Translations under genes and position numbers: made by a program
The notes under the pieces: model-generated
What the model was told of the DNA's origin: nothing
The model's input: the letters and a program-made list of their open reading frames with translations, nothing else
Databases searched by the model: none
Assembly (NCBI GenBank): GCA_025462725.1
Contig: JAOAPE010000013.1
Coordinates: 1 to 64,000 of the forward strand
DNA from: Terriglobales bacterium
GTDB lineage: Bacteria; Acidobacteriota; Terriglobia; Terriglobales; Acidobacteriaceae
Length of the DNA stretch: 64,000 nt
Reading direction: 5' to 3'
Shown here: positions 1 to 8,793 of the stretch, one piece after another
Layout of the letters: each line of letters starts with the position of its first letter
Position numbering within the stretch: the first letter of the stretch is position 1

Positions 1-153
1 CTCAACATCGGCCGATGGATGGTCGCTTGGTAGCGCTGGTGAGGAAGCCCAGCGATATTGCAGCAACTCGAACAGGTTATAGATGAGTACTCCAGCGGCG
101 CTCCCAAACATCCCCAAGCCGATCGTCATTAGCAGGTATTTCAGTAACAACAT
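1..153 (-). CDS. N-terminal part of a membrane-anchored protein (possibly SPFH/band 7), cut by window edge
   Basis: An open frame of 51 codons starts at an ATG at 151-153 and runs off the left edge. The ATG is preceded by an AAGGAG-type ribosome binding site that overlaps the end of the upstream L,D-transpeptidase gene, so the two are probably co-transcribed (14 bp between stop and start). The visible N-terminus is one hydrophobic membrane segment (about residues 3-30) followed by a polar stretch. From memory, acidobacterial SPFH/band 7 proteins begin in this way, but no SPFH domain lies inside the window. The frame and start are seen; the family is only a guess. Confidence 0.5.
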   Translation of the reverse strand, partial: MLLLKYLLMTIGLGMFGSAAGVLIYNLFELLQYRWASSPALPSDHPSADVE

Positions 154-167
154 GGTGGTGCTCCTTC

Positions 168-803
168 TCAGAATTCTTTTTCTTGTTCGCTTACTGGTTC
201 GGAATCGGCCGCAGATGGGGCGAATGCGGGCGCATTGCCGCTGGCAAGCCGCATTTCATCTGCCTTGTTGCCTGCCGGTGGGGCGAAGATCTGCGCGAGT
301 TCCGCATCGCGCTGTCCACGCAGTTGGACTTTGTCACCAACGCGCAGCATCGTGAAGAGCTCTTCAAGGTCGCGCTGCTTCATGCGGATGCATCCGTGGG
401 AAGCCGCCTTGCCAATCGAGTTAGGAAGGTTCGTGCCGTGGATGCCAAAACCTTTTTTGCTGAGCCCCATCCAGCGAGTGCCAAGGGGATTGTCTTTTCC
501 GGCAGGAATTACGGTTCCGGGCTTGTAGTAAGTGGGATTTTCCAAGCGGTTTACGACGATGAACTCGCCTTCGGGGCTGGGGCTGACTTCTGCTCCGACA
601 GCCACCGAATAAATCTTGAGCACGCGGCCGTTTTCGATTAGCGCCAGTTGACGATCGGGGATGCTGACGACAACCTGCCGCAGATTTTGCGTTGACGCAG
701 CGCTAGTCTGAGCGAGAGCCTGAAGGCTGAGGGAAAGAACCGCTATTAAAAGGACTGAACTTCTGATTGCTGTCGTTTTCTGGTTATCGCTGAGCCGCCG
801 CAT
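168..803 (-). CDS. L,D-transpeptidase (YkuD family), exported
   Basis: The 211-residue protein has an N-terminal signal segment (about residues 14-32, ending ALAQ) and one YkuD domain (about residues 43-160). The catalytic signature is complete: IHGTN with His122 and SHGCIRM with His136 and Cys138. Family members form or modify 3-3 peptidoglycan cross-links or attach proteins to peptidoglycan in the periplasm. The C-terminal 40 residues are low-complexity Ala/Glu/Ser. An AAGGAG ribosome binding site precedes the ATG. It is the first gene of a two-gene minus-strand unit with the truncated membrane protein. The exact substrate cannot be read from the sequence. Confidence 0.9.
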   Translation of the reverse strand: MRRLSDNQKTTAIRSSVLLIAVLSLSLQALAQTSAASTQNLRQVVVSIPDRQLALIENGRVLKIYSVAVGAEVSPSPEGEFIVVNRLENPTYYKPGTVIPAGKDNPLGTRWMGLSKKGFGIHGTNLPNSIGKAASHGCIRMKQRDLEELFTMLRVGDKVQLRGQRDAELAQIFAPPAGNKADEMRLASGNAPAFAPSAADSEPVSEQEKEF

Positions 804-929
804 CGTCGATCTCCTTAAAATTGCTTACGCCAGGAGATATTGCAACGCTGAAACCACAGTTGAAGATGTTGCAAACATTGTAGTTAGCTTCATTTCTAGG
901 TCTCAAAAATGTGTCTGGCAGGGAGCATT

Positions 930-945
930 GTGTCAGGCGTGACAC
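930..945. promoter_or_regulatory. Perfect 6-4-6 palindrome upstream of the BON lipoprotein gene
   Basis: GTGTCA and TGACAC are separated by GGCG, giving a perfect dyad in the divergent intergenic region between the L,D-transpeptidase gene and the BON lipoprotein gene. It ends about 80 bp upstream of the lipoprotein ATG. The 5-4-5 core spacing resembles sites of FNR/CRP-family regulators, but the half-site is not the classical one. No regulator is identified. Confidence 0.35.
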
Positions 946-1025
946 GGTTGTGAAATCCAGCCATCCACAACAAACCAGAGCGGGAAGTGTTAAAACAGGT
1001 GGAAGTAGTAATCAGGGGGCCTCGT

Positions 1026-2138
1026 ATGTTTAGCTCGAATTTTAGAAAAACCATTCCGTATTTATCGCTAGCGGCCGTTTTGGCGCTAGGATGTTCGAAC
1101 GCGCCCCAAACTGCGAAGAACGATGCGAAGTCAAATGACGTGACCACGGACGCGCAGATCGCGGGCGATGTGCAGACGCGCATCAGCTCCGACCCGGATG
1201 TTCGCGGACGCCAGATCAGCATCAACGTGCAAAAAGGCGCAGTCACTTTGACCGGGACTGTAGGCAGCAATAGCGAGATGATGGCTGCGCTAAAAGATGC
1301 GCAAGCTGCGGAAGGAGTGAAGCAAGTTGTAAGTGCACTGCAAATCGAGTCAGGTGCAACAGCTACCACGGCTGCCGTGCCAGTTCCGACGCCCGCTGCT
1401 CCGGTGAGCCGACCAAGAGCGAAGACGTTCCAGCCTCGTCGCGATCCAAGGCATGTAGCGGTTTCGCAATATGAAGCGCCTGCACCGGCGCTTGTGTCGA
1501 ACAATACGCCTGTGGTTGAGACGGCAAAGATGCCGATTGCTCTCCCTACGCCGAGCGTCCCAGAGGTGGTGAAGATAAACGTTCCGGCAGGCACGGAGCT
1601 CAACATCAGAACATCAGAATCGCTGAGTTCAGAGACGAGCCGTCCTGACCAGATTTTTCACGGCATCCTGAACAGCGATGTAGTGGTTGACGACCAAGTA
1701 GTCATACCTGCGGGTGCGGATGCGGAAGGCCGAGTGGTTGATGTCCATTCGTCAACGCACTATGCGGGACAGGCGATGCTGGTATTGCAGTTGAGCAAGG
1801 TCAGTTTTGGCGGGAAGAATTACACCGTCTCGACTGATCAATGGACAAGAAAGGCTGACGCTCGTGGCAGTAATACAGCGAAGAAGGTTGGAGCAGGCAC
1901 GGCTATTGGTGCGGTTCTCGGCGGAATCTTCGGCGGAGGCAAAGGTGCGGCGATTGGCGCAGCTTCCGGTGCTGGTGTCGGTGCGGGTGCGAACACCATC
2001 ACAAAAGGCAAGCCGGTGGATTTGCAATCGGAATCGCTTGTGGTCTTCCGGCTGGCAAGTCCGGTGACGGTTGTTCCGGGCACACCGAATCCGCGGCACG
2101 GCCCAAGGCTCACTGCTGATAACAACAGCAATCGGTAA
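1026..2138 (+). CDS. BON-domain lipoprotein with C-terminal glycine-zipper region
   Basis: I chose the ATG at 1026 because a G-rich Shine-Dalgarno lies 7 nt upstream and the product then starts with a lipoprotein signal (LALGC lipobox, lipidated Cys about residue 23). An in-frame GTG at 987 would add 13 residues and bury the signal. A BON domain spans about residues 38-105 and is the putative phospholipid- or membrane-binding part. A Pro/Ala-rich linker follows, then a domain that may be beta-rich, interrupted by a glycine-zipper stretch (about residues 290-325) of alternating Gly/Ala typical of membrane-inserting segments. Its job is probably envelope maintenance. No enzymatic motif is visible. 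Confidence 0.8.
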   Translation: MFSSNFRKTIPYLSLAAVLALGCSNAPQTAKNDAKSNDVTTDAQIAGDVQTRISSDPDVRGRQISINVQKGAVTLTGTVGSNSEMMAALKDAQAAEGVKQVVSALQIESGATATTAAVPVPTPAAPVSRPRAKTFQPRRDPRHVAVSQYEAPAPALVSNNTPVVETAKMPIALPTPSVPEVVKINVPAGTELNIRTSESLSSETSRPDQIFHGILNSDVVVDDQVVIPAGADAEGRVVDVHSSTHYAGQAMLVLQLSKVSFGGKNYTVSTDQWTRKADARGSNTAKKVGAGTAIGAVLGGIFGGGKGAAIGAASGAGVGAGANTITKGKPVDLQSESLVVFRLASPVTVVPGTPNPRHGPRLTADNNSNR

Positions 2139-2158
2139 GAAGATAATAGATAGAAGAT

Positions 2159-2191
2159 ACGGCTGGCGATTACTCGTCAGCCGTTTTATTT
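2159..2191 (+). terminator. Rho-independent terminator of the BON gene
   Basis: An 11-bp stem with one G-U pair (2159-2169 with 2174-2184) closes a TTAC loop and is followed by TTTTATTT. It lies 20 bp after the BON stop codon and overlaps the 3' end of the convergent gene. Confidence 0.85.
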
Positions 2192-3151
2192 CACAACAAA
2201 GAATGCATCTGTTGAGAACGGATGCTTAAAGTACTCACTCTTCCAGCCAGGGTTCATTCGATCCAATAGCATTCCTTCTGCTGCGCCGAATGAATAGACA
2301 GAAGTTCGTTTCGATTTTGCAAGATCCACGCGCTTGAGTTCGTCGAGCGTTTCACCGCGCGCGTTGAGGGCGATGGTAGTGAAAGATTGATAATCGGAGA
2401 GGGAAGCATACTCAGGCGTAGGTTGATAGTCGGCGGCAGCTTCCGCCGCCTTCACCTGTGTGTAACGCGCGATGCCTTCTTGCCAAACTTGAAAGCTGAA
2501 GTATTTGTGATCGTTGGGGGAAAGCGATGCAAACCACTTCGCACGTTCACTGGCGTATTGTTTGGCCAGCTTCTTGAAATTCTTCTTGTCATTTTCCGCA
2601 AGTGCGTTGAGCAGCAAATCGCGCAAGCGCGCAAAGCCTGCGGCCACCTCCGGCTTGTCATATGGAAACGGATAATTCAGCATCCACATACCGCTGGTGT
2701 CGCCGCCACTTAGGCCCAGATTGTTGATAGCGTCGTAGTATCCGGGCTGACTGTTTTGCAATTGATGAAAATGCTCATGCATGACCACAATCAGCCATGG
2801 AGTGCTTGTCTTGGCGTCAGTGTTTTGAGCCTGACCGATCACAATCACCGACGGAGGTCCGAAGGCTGGAAAGGTCGCCAGTAGGTGGGCCGGAAATTGA
2901 CGCGGACGCGCATAGACATCATCTGCGACCCTGGTGAATTCTTTTGGCGGCGCCGGATGATGCGTAAGGAATTCGGTACCGGGCGTCACCAACAAAAGCG
3001 GCGACGCGGTCTTTTTCCAATCGGGCCAGACCTTGTCCTGAATCTGGGATGCCAGCCGATAGAACTCCGCAACCCGCACAGCGTCTTGGGAAGGCATGGT
3101 CTGCGCGGAAGCACAGGTGCCGAGAAGGAGAAGAACAGAGATGAATCGCAT
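2186..3151 (-). CDS. Secreted zincin-like protein of unknown function (HExxH motif)
   Basis: Starting at the ATG at 3151 the product has 321 residues and a clean signal peptide (hydrophobic 5-13, cleavage near CASA). A GTG at 3193 would add 14 charged residues but has no ribosome binding site; AAGGAG sits 18 nt before the chosen ATG, so the start is not certain. Residues 125-129 read HEHFH, matching the HExxH zinc-binding pattern of metallopeptidases, followed by a GYYDAINNLGL segment. No second zinc ligand was assigned with confidence. A secreted metallohydrolase is a reasonable guess but the family is not recognised. The gene is convergent with the BON gene. Confidence 0.7.
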   Translation of the reverse strand: MRFISVLLLLGTCASAQTMPSQDAVRVAEFYRLASQIQDKVWPDWKKTASPLLLVTPGTEFLTHHPAPPKEFTRVADDVYARPRQFPAHLLATFPAFGPPSVIVIGQAQNTDAKTSTPWLIVVMHEHFHQLQNSQPGYYDAINNLGLSGGDTSGMWMLNYPFPYDKPEVAAGFARLRDLLLNALAENDKKNFKKLAKQYASERAKWFASLSPNDHKYFSFQVWQEGIARYTQVKAAEAAADYQPTPEYASLSDYQSFTTIALNARGETLDELKRVDLAKSKRTSVYSFGAAEGMLLDRMNPGWKSEYFKHPFSTDAFFVVK

Positions 3152-3263
3152 GTAGTTTCGACGAACAAACTCCTTCTTCGGTAGCAGTGACACGGTCCAG
3201 AATACAGTGGGTGCGCACTTGCATCCCCATTGTGCTTCAATATGAAGTTATTGGTGAAGAATC

Positions 3264-4943
3264 ATGTCCTCCTGGCCCATTCCCAGCGCGCTCGATGCTA
3301 GTACGCAACGCTTTCCTACCTTGACTGCGGCTCAGATCGCCCGTGTCCGCCCCATCAGCAGAGTACGCAAAGTTACAGCGGGGGAGATCCTATTTGAACC
3401 TGGTGATACTGATGTCCCGTTTTTCGTCTTGCTCTCGGGACGCATGGAGATCGTGCAGCCGCACCTTTTAGGCGAACGAGAGATAGCGACTCATGAGCCG
3501 GGTAATTTCACCGGAGAGATCACGATGATCTCAGGGCAGCGCTGTCTTGTGCGCGGACGAGTCACTGAAGCAGGAGAGTTTTTGGAAGTGAGCGGTGATG
3601 GACTTCGAACTCTCGTTGCGAGGGACGCCGAACTGAGTGACATCTTCATGCGGGCGTTCATCCTGCGCCGCATTGCGCTGATCTCGAGCGGCGAAGGAAA
3701 CGTGGTTGTCATGGGTTCGATGCACTGCGCCAACACGTTGCGCCTTCGCGAGTTCTTGAACAGAAACTCGCATCCTTTTACCTACATCGATCTCGACACG
3801 GACAAAACGTCGCAAGAATTGCTCGATCGCTTTGACGTCAAAATGTCAGAGGTGCCAGTGGTCATCTGCAATTGGGCGGTGGTATTGCGCAATCCCACCA
3901 CGCAACAGGTAGCAGATTGTCTGGGATTCAACGCCGGCATTGATGGATCGCAGGTGCGCGATCTGATCATAGTGGGGGCTGGGCCATCCGGGCTTGCAGC
4001 CGCTGTTTATGCGGCTTCGGAAGGACTCGATGTATTGCTGATCGAAGTCGATTCTCCAGGCGGACAGGCTGGATCAAGCTCCAAGATTGAAAACTATCTC
4101 GGCTTTCCCACCGGTGTCTCAGGACAAGAGCTGGCGGCGCGCGCTCTGGTGCAAGCGCAGAAGTTCGGCGCGAAAATGATTGTGGGACATAAGGTGGTTG
4201 AATTGAGTTGCAAGACCCGTCCGTATCAGGTGTTGCTCGACAATGGCAACTCGCTCAGTGCGCGGGCGATCGTCATCTCCACCGGTGCGCAATACAACAG
4301 GCCGCCACTACTGAATCTTAGAAACTTTGAAGGCCAAGGTGTCTACTACGGTGCGACGCACATGGAATCCCAGCTTTGCGCCAACGAGGAAATTGTTGTG
4401 GTCGGTGGCGGTAACTCCGCGGGGCAAGCCGCCGTGTTCCTCTCTGACAGTGCCAGGAAAGTGCACATGCTGGTCCGCTCAGGCGGATTGTCAGAGAGCA
4501 TGTCGAGATATTTGATCCGTCGCCTTGAAGAACATCCAAAGATCGACTTGCATTTCAAGACTGAGATCACCGACTTGCATGGGGAAAGGGAATTGCAGGG
4601 CATGGATTGGATAGACCGAACCACGGGCGTAACATCGACACGACAGATACGGCATCTGTTCATGATGGCAGGTGCATCGCCACGGACAGAATGGCTGCAA
4701 GGCTGTGTGGCGATGGACGGCAAGGGGTTCATCCTTACTGGCCGCGACCTGGATTTCTCCGCTGGAGAAACTCCGGCGCTCAACTGGCCGCTGATCCGCT
4801 CTGCGCAGATGCTGGAGACAAGTCTTCCCGGAGTGTTCGCGGTCGGCGACGTCAGGGCAGGCAATGTGAAACGAGTGGCCTCGGCTGTGGGCGAAGGAGC
4901 GATTGCGATTCATCTCGTGCATCGCGCACTGGCAGAGGCGTAG
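3264..4943 (+). CDS. Cyclic-nucleotide-binding domain fused to a thioredoxin-reductase-like flavoprotein
   Basis: The 559-residue protein has three parts. A cNMP-binding (CAP-type effector) domain spans about residues 20-130. A short glutaredoxin-like segment covers about 145-225, with MHC where a CxxC would be expected. A thioredoxin-reductase-like FAD/NAD(P)H module covers 232-559, with GAGPSG at 238-243 for FAD, VVGGGNSAG at 379-387 for the nucleotide and AVGDV near the end. The CATC disulfide of true thioredoxin reductases is replaced by YYGATHM (361-367), so thiol-disulfide exchange by the usual route is unlikely. It is probably a ligand-controlled soluble oxidoreductase. It is convergent with cydAB (10 bp apart). 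The start codon is ATG. Confidence 0.85.
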   Translation: MSSWPIPSALDASTQRFPTLTAAQIARVRPISRVRKVTAGEILFEPGDTDVPFFVLLSGRMEIVQPHLLGEREIATHEPGNFTGEITMISGQRCLVRGRVTEAGEFLEVSGDGLRTLVARDAELSDIFMRAFILRRIALISSGEGNVVVMGSMHCANTLRLREFLNRNSHPFTYIDLDTDKTSQELLDRFDVKMSEVPVVICNWAVVLRNPTTQQVADCLGFNAGIDGSQVRDLIIVGAGPSGLAAAVYAASEGLDVLLIEVDSPGGQAGSSSKIENYLGFPTGVSGQELAARALVQAQKFGAKMIVGHKVVELSCKTRPYQVLLDNGNSLSARAIVISTGAQYNRPPLLNLRNFEGQGVYYGATHMESQLCANEEIVVVGGGNSAGQAAVFLSDSARKVHMLVRSGGLSESMSRYLIRRLEEHPKIDLHFKTEITDLHGERELQGMDWIDRTTGVTSTRQIRHLFMMAGASPRTEWLQGCVAMDGKGFILTGRDLDFSAGETPALNWPLIRSAQMLETSLPGVFAVGDVRAGNVKRVASAVGEGAIAIHLVHRALAEA

Positions 4944-4953
4944 CGGAAGTGAG

Positions 4954-6000
4954 TTAGTATCCGTGCTCCCCAGTTTCAATGCTTACCTTGCCGCGGAATA
5001 GCCAGTAGACCAGAACGAAGTACCCAATCGCGACCGCCATTCCGGCAGTCCACCATGTGATCCCCCCTTGGAGTGCATACTGTCCGGCAGCGCTATTGTG
5101 GATCGTGAGATCCAAAGAAGGGTTGCTGCTCGAAGGCAGCAATGTGGGATAGAGGGCGAACGCCGCACCTACTAGCATTGTCGCAAGGTAGGTGGATGAT
5201 CCAAGAAAGGCTTTGAAGTCGTCGCCTCTCTTAAGTGAAGTGAAGATAAGACCTAAGCTGCCGACCACCAAGATCGGAACCAGGAGGCTGACCGGGTGAT
5301 TGCGATAATTGTCCATCACACCGGGACGCACGTACATCGTCGCGAACAGGCTAAGCAAAGTGAGAGCTGCCAGAATCGGCCAGAGCATTTTCGCCAGGTT
5401 GCGGGTTCGTGCATTCAGATCGCCTTCCGTCTTCAATGCCACATAATGTGCGCCATGCAGGGCAAGAGCGACGAATGCGACCACCCCGGACAGGATTGTG
5501 TACCAATCCAGCACACCCGGTTGCGGGCCAACCCTGAAGTCCGTCCAGAGGGGAGCGAAAGATACACCGTCTTTGCTGAGTGGAACTCCGCGGACGACAT
5601 TTCCCAGCGCGGCGCCAAAAAAGATTGTCAACAGAATGCTGCCAATGGCGAATAGTCCGTCAAAGAAATCACACCAGACCTGATTATCCATGTGCGCGCG
5701 CATCTCAATGCCGATCGCGCGCAACACCAGCAACCAAAGAACAATGTTCAGCGGCAAATAGAATCCGCTGAAGCTCGAGGCGTAGACAGGAGGAAATGCA
5801 AAGAACAATGTCCCCCCGGCTGCAAGAAGCCAAACTTCATTTCCGTCCCACACTGGACCAATAGCGCGGATAACAAGCCTGCGCTCGTCGTTCGTCTTCG
5901 CAACCAGCAGGTGGATGATGCCGGCGCCGAGATCGAAGCCATCCAAGACAACGTAACCGGTGAGCATGAGTGCGACAAGAATGAACCAGACAGTTTCCAT
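4954..6000 (-). CDS. cydB: Cytochrome bd ubiquinol oxidase subunit II
   Basis: This 348-residue, multi-helix membrane protein carries the family landmarks near the N-terminus: VLDGFDLGAG and PVWDGNEVWLL. With CydA it forms the high-oxygen-affinity quinol oxidase of the inner membrane, reducing O2 to water without proton pumping. Its ATG lies 3 bp after the cydA stop, so the two are co-translated. The length is normal for the family. No small cydX-type gene follows, since the convergent flavoprotein gene ends 10 bp away. Confidence 0.96.
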   Translation of the reverse strand: METVWFILVALMLTGYVVLDGFDLGAGIIHLLVAKTNDERRLVIRAIGPVWDGNEVWLLAAGGTLFFAFPPVYASSFSGFYLPLNIVLWLLVLRAIGIEMRAHMDNQVWCDFFDGLFAIGSILLTIFFGAALGNVVRGVPLSKDGVSFAPLWTDFRVGPQPGVLDWYTILSGVVAFVALALHGAHYVALKTEGDLNARTRNLAKMLWPILAALTLLSLFATMYVRPGVMDNYRNHPVSLLVPILVVGSLGLIFTSLKRGDDFKAFLGSSTYLATMLVGAAFALYPTLLPSSSNPSLDLTIHNSAAGQYALQGGITWWTAGMAVAIGYFVLVYWLFRGKVSIETGEHGY

Positions 6001-6003
6001 CGG

Positions 6004-7374
6004 TTACACCTCGCTGCCCGTCAATTTGGACGCCGTCCGCCCCAGCGCTGCGATCGCTGACCCAGGTCCATGATCTATCTCGCGATAAACAAGAAAAAGA
6101 AACAGGATCGCCAGCAGCGTGTACAGCCCCATGAACCCCAGCAGGGTGAATATGCCGTTTCCGGCGGAGACATTGCGCGAGAACCCTTCTGATGTGCGCA
6201 TAAGGTTGTAAACCAGCCATGGTTGTCGTCCGATCTCGGCAGTCATCCATCCGGCGGTGTTGGCGATGTACGGAAAGGGAAGACAGAGCATCACGATCCA
6301 TAGCAGCCATCGTGATTCGTACAGCTTTCTCCGCCAAAGCAGGAATGCCGAAACGGACATGACTGCGATGAACAACGTCCCCAAGCCGACCATGATGTGA
6401 TAACTGAAATAGAGCAGTGGGATATTAGTGGGCCAGTTCTCCCGTGGAAATTCATTCAGCCCTCGGACTTCACCCGCAGTGGTTCCATAGATCAGGAAAC
6501 TGAGGAGATTGTTCACCACCAAAGGATTATCGATGCGCTGGTTTTCGACGTCAGGCTGTCCGATGATGACCATCGGAGCGCCAGCCTGTGTCTTCCACAA
6601 TGCTTCCATCGCTGCCGTTGTCGCTGGCTGATGTTTTGCCATGTAACGCCCGTGCAGATCGCCCGTAGGAAATACCTGAAGGATACTGAAGATCAACCCT
6701 GCAATGACGCCGACGCGAAGGAAAATTCGTCCGTGTTCTTCGTGCCGGCGATTGAGTAGATAGAACGCGCCCACTGCCGCCATCACGAATGAACCTGTGA
6801 TTACCGCGCCACTCATGTTGTGCGCATATTGCAGCAGTGCCCACGGATTGGTAAGCACTCCAATAAAGCTGTTCACCTGAAAACTTCCATCTGCGCCGCG
6901 GGTGAATGCCACAGGATGCTGCATCCACGCATCGGTGACGATGATGAAATAGCCAGACATCCACGATCCCACAAACACCATGAACGCCGCCCACCAATGT
7001 CCCCACTTGCTCAATCGCTTTTCGCCGAACAAGAAGAGCCCGAGAAATGCGGATTCGAGAAAGAACGAGAAGACACCTTCCATCACGAGCGGTTGGCCAA
7101 TGACTCCGCCCGTAAGTTTCGAGAATTGCGCCCAGTTCGTGCCGAACTGGAACTCCATCGGGATACCAGTGACAACGCCCAGAACGAAGTCGATTCCGAA
7201 TATCTTTGTCCAAAAACGCGCCGCTTCGTTGAACCGTTCATCGTTTTTGCGGATAGCAATCGTCTTCAGCACAACAATAAGCGGAGCCAGCCCCATGGTG
7301 AGCTGCGGAAAGAGGTAATGGAAAGTTATAGTGAATGCAAAATGTAGCCGGTGAATAAACAGAGCATCTTCCAT
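6004..7374 (-). CDS. cydA: Cytochrome bd ubiquinol oxidase subunit I
   Basis: I chose the ATG at 7374 because GGAG lies 5 nt upstream; a TTG seven codons earlier is possible. The 456-residue product begins with the classical RLHFAFTITFHYLFPQ segment holding the haem b595 His ligand. It has the QYAHNMSG His, the short-type quinol-binding Q-loop (KHQPATTAAMEAL) and the conserved GRQPW motif. It carries the haems and the quinol site of the bd oxidase. The gene is first in a cydAB pair and has a CRP-type palindrome about 80 bp upstream, suggesting oxygen- or energy-state control. Confidence 0.96.
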   Translation of the reverse strand: MEDALFIHRLHFAFTITFHYLFPQLTMGLAPLIVVLKTIAIRKNDERFNEAARFWTKIFGIDFVLGVVTGIPMEFQFGTNWAQFSKLTGGVIGQPLVMEGVFSFFLESAFLGLFLFGEKRLSKWGHWWAAFMVFVGSWMSGYFIIVTDAWMQHPVAFTRGADGSFQVNSFIGVLTNPWALLQYAHNMSGAVITGSFVMAAVGAFYLLNRRHEEHGRIFLRVGVIAGLIFSILQVFPTGDLHGRYMAKHQPATTAAMEALWKTQAGAPMVIIGQPDVENQRIDNPLVVNNLLSFLIYGTTAGEVRGLNEFPRENWPTNIPLLYFSYHIMVGLGTLFIAVMSVSAFLLWRRKLYESRWLLWIVMLCLPFPYIANTAGWMTAEIGRQPWLVYNLMRTSEGFSRNVSAGNGIFTLLGFMGLYTLLAILFLFLVYREIDHGPGSAIAALGRTASKLTGSEV

Positions 7375-7445
7375 AAAGTCTCCGGACACAGCCAAATGGG
7401 TGGGAATGGCCCAGGTGCAGACTACCGGCTGCTCAGGGTTACATC

Positions 7446-7461
7446 TGTGACCGTCGTCACA
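7446..7461. promoter_or_regulatory. Perfect CRP-type palindrome upstream of cydAB
   Basis: TGTGA and TCACA half-sites are separated by exactly six bases (CCGTCG), matching the classical CRP consensus spacing; the whole 16 bp is an uninterrupted dyad. It lies in the short gap between the MFS gene stop (7471) and cydA, centred about 80 bp before the cydA ATG. That is a sensible position for activation or repression of cydAB by a CRP/FNR-family protein. The regulator gene is not in the window. Confidence 0.6.
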
Positions 7462-7470
7462 GTTTAACGC

Positions 7471-8772
7471 TCACAACTCCCGCACAGTCTTGCTTCTTAG
7501 AAAGAAGTATGTAGCAACAAACGTGAGCAAGATGCCGTTGACGACGAGCACGGTGGGTGCGCCGATCTTGCTAGCCACGTACCCGCTGATCAGACTTCCC
7601 AAAGGCATGCCGCCGCGAAGTGCCACCATGTAGATGCTCATCACGCGTCCGCGTAGTTCGTTGGGCGCGATCAGCTGCACTAACGACGTCACGCTGGAAA
7701 AAACGACCATCAGGCACACACCAAATGCCAGCAGCAGTATTTCGCTCAGCCACAAAGTACGAGAGGACGCGAAGGCGATTATGAGTAAGCCGCCAAGGCC
7801 CTGCATGATGAGGCTTGTCAGTCCCATGCGTTTGTATCTGCCGAGCCAGGCGATGATCAATGCACCAATCACGGAGCCAGTCGCGGAAAAGGCCATCAAT
7901 CGGCTGTAGAGGCCCACATCCTGACGGAAGACTTCGCGTGCGAAAAGCGGCAGGAATGTGAGCATCGAGAACGCGAAAAAAGTCAGCGTTGCTGCCAATA
8001 TCGTGAGTTCCAAAAGGCTCTCATGGTTTTTCACGTAAGAGAGGCCGCCGATCAGCTCATCGCGCAATCGCTTGGGTGCAGCTGGTGCGATGTGCTTTAC
8101 ATGCAGCGCCATCAAGGCCACGATCACCACCAGAAACGAAAGACCGTTAAGCCCGAAGCACATGACCATTCCGAACGCAGCCAATGTTGCGCCTGCCAGC
8201 AGCGGACCGATGACGCGCGCGAGGTTGAATTGAATGGAATTGAGAGCAATGGCATTCGGCAGAACGCTCTTGTCCACCAGGGATGGAACCAGCGCCTGTG
8301 ATGCAGGGCCGCCGAATGCTTGCGCGGAACCGGTTATGAATGAGAGCGAGAGTATCTGCCAAATGTGGACGTGCCCTGAATAGACGAGCATCGCCAATGT
8401 GAATGCGCAGGACATCTGGATGTATTGCGAGACGATAAGAGTGCGTCGGCGATCGAATCGGTCGGCAAGCACTCCGCCGATGAGCATGAACAAAATGATC
8501 GGAAGCTGCTGCAGAAATGCGTCAAGACCGAGAAAGAATGCCGATCCGGTCAAGGAGAGCACCAGCCAGTTCTCGGCGACGTTCTGCATCCATGTGCCGA
8601 TGCTTGAGGTGCAGGAGCCAAACCAGAGAACGCGGAAATCGCGGTAGTGAAAGGCCGCCAGCATGCGGTTAAAGATCCGCGAGCCGGCAGTCGTCGCCTG
8701 TGGAATTGCGAGAGGGCTTTCAATAGGAACTTCCGGCGGCTTGGTCTGTGTCTTATCGGCTTGCGATGTCAT
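7471..8772 (-). CDS. Major facilitator superfamily exporter (MFS_3 type)
   Basis: The 433-residue protein has about twelve hydrophobic segments and the MFS loop signature GGVLADRFDRRR between helices 2 and 3. A short soluble N-terminus (about 45 residues) precedes the first helix. The overall form fits the MFS_3 group of drug or siderophore exporters (EntS-like). An adjacent TTG at 8775 could also serve as start. The substrate cannot be predicted. It lies upstream of cydA on the same strand, but the operator-like palindrome in the gap suggests cydA has its own promoter. Confidence 0.88.
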   Translation of the reverse strand: MTSQADKTQTKPPEVPIESPLAIPQATTAGSRIFNRMLAAFHYRDFRVLWFGSCTSSIGTWMQNVAENWLVLSLTGSAFFLGLDAFLQQLPIILFMLIGGVLADRFDRRRTLIVSQYIQMSCAFTLAMLVYSGHVHIWQILSLSFITGSAQAFGGPASQALVPSLVDKSVLPNAIALNSIQFNLARVIGPLLAGATLAAFGMVMCFGLNGLSFLVVIVALMALHVKHIAPAAPKRLRDELIGGLSYVKNHESLLELTILAATLTFFAFSMLTFLPLFAREVFRQDVGLYSRLMAFSATGSVIGALIIAWLGRYKRMGLTSLIMQGLGGLLIIAFASSRTLWLSEILLLAFGVCLMVVFSSVTSLVQLIAPNELRGRVMSIYMVALRGGMPLGSLISGYVASKIGAPTVLVVNGILLTFVATYFFLRSKTVREL

Positions 8773-8793
8773 CAAGCGCTCGGGAAGGCAATC

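Noticed and set aside
896-1606. 236-codon minus-strand frame opposite the BON lipoprotein gene
   Set aside because: It mirrors the codons of the lipoprotein gene. The plus-strand product has a lipobox and a BON domain, so the antisense frame is a shadow.
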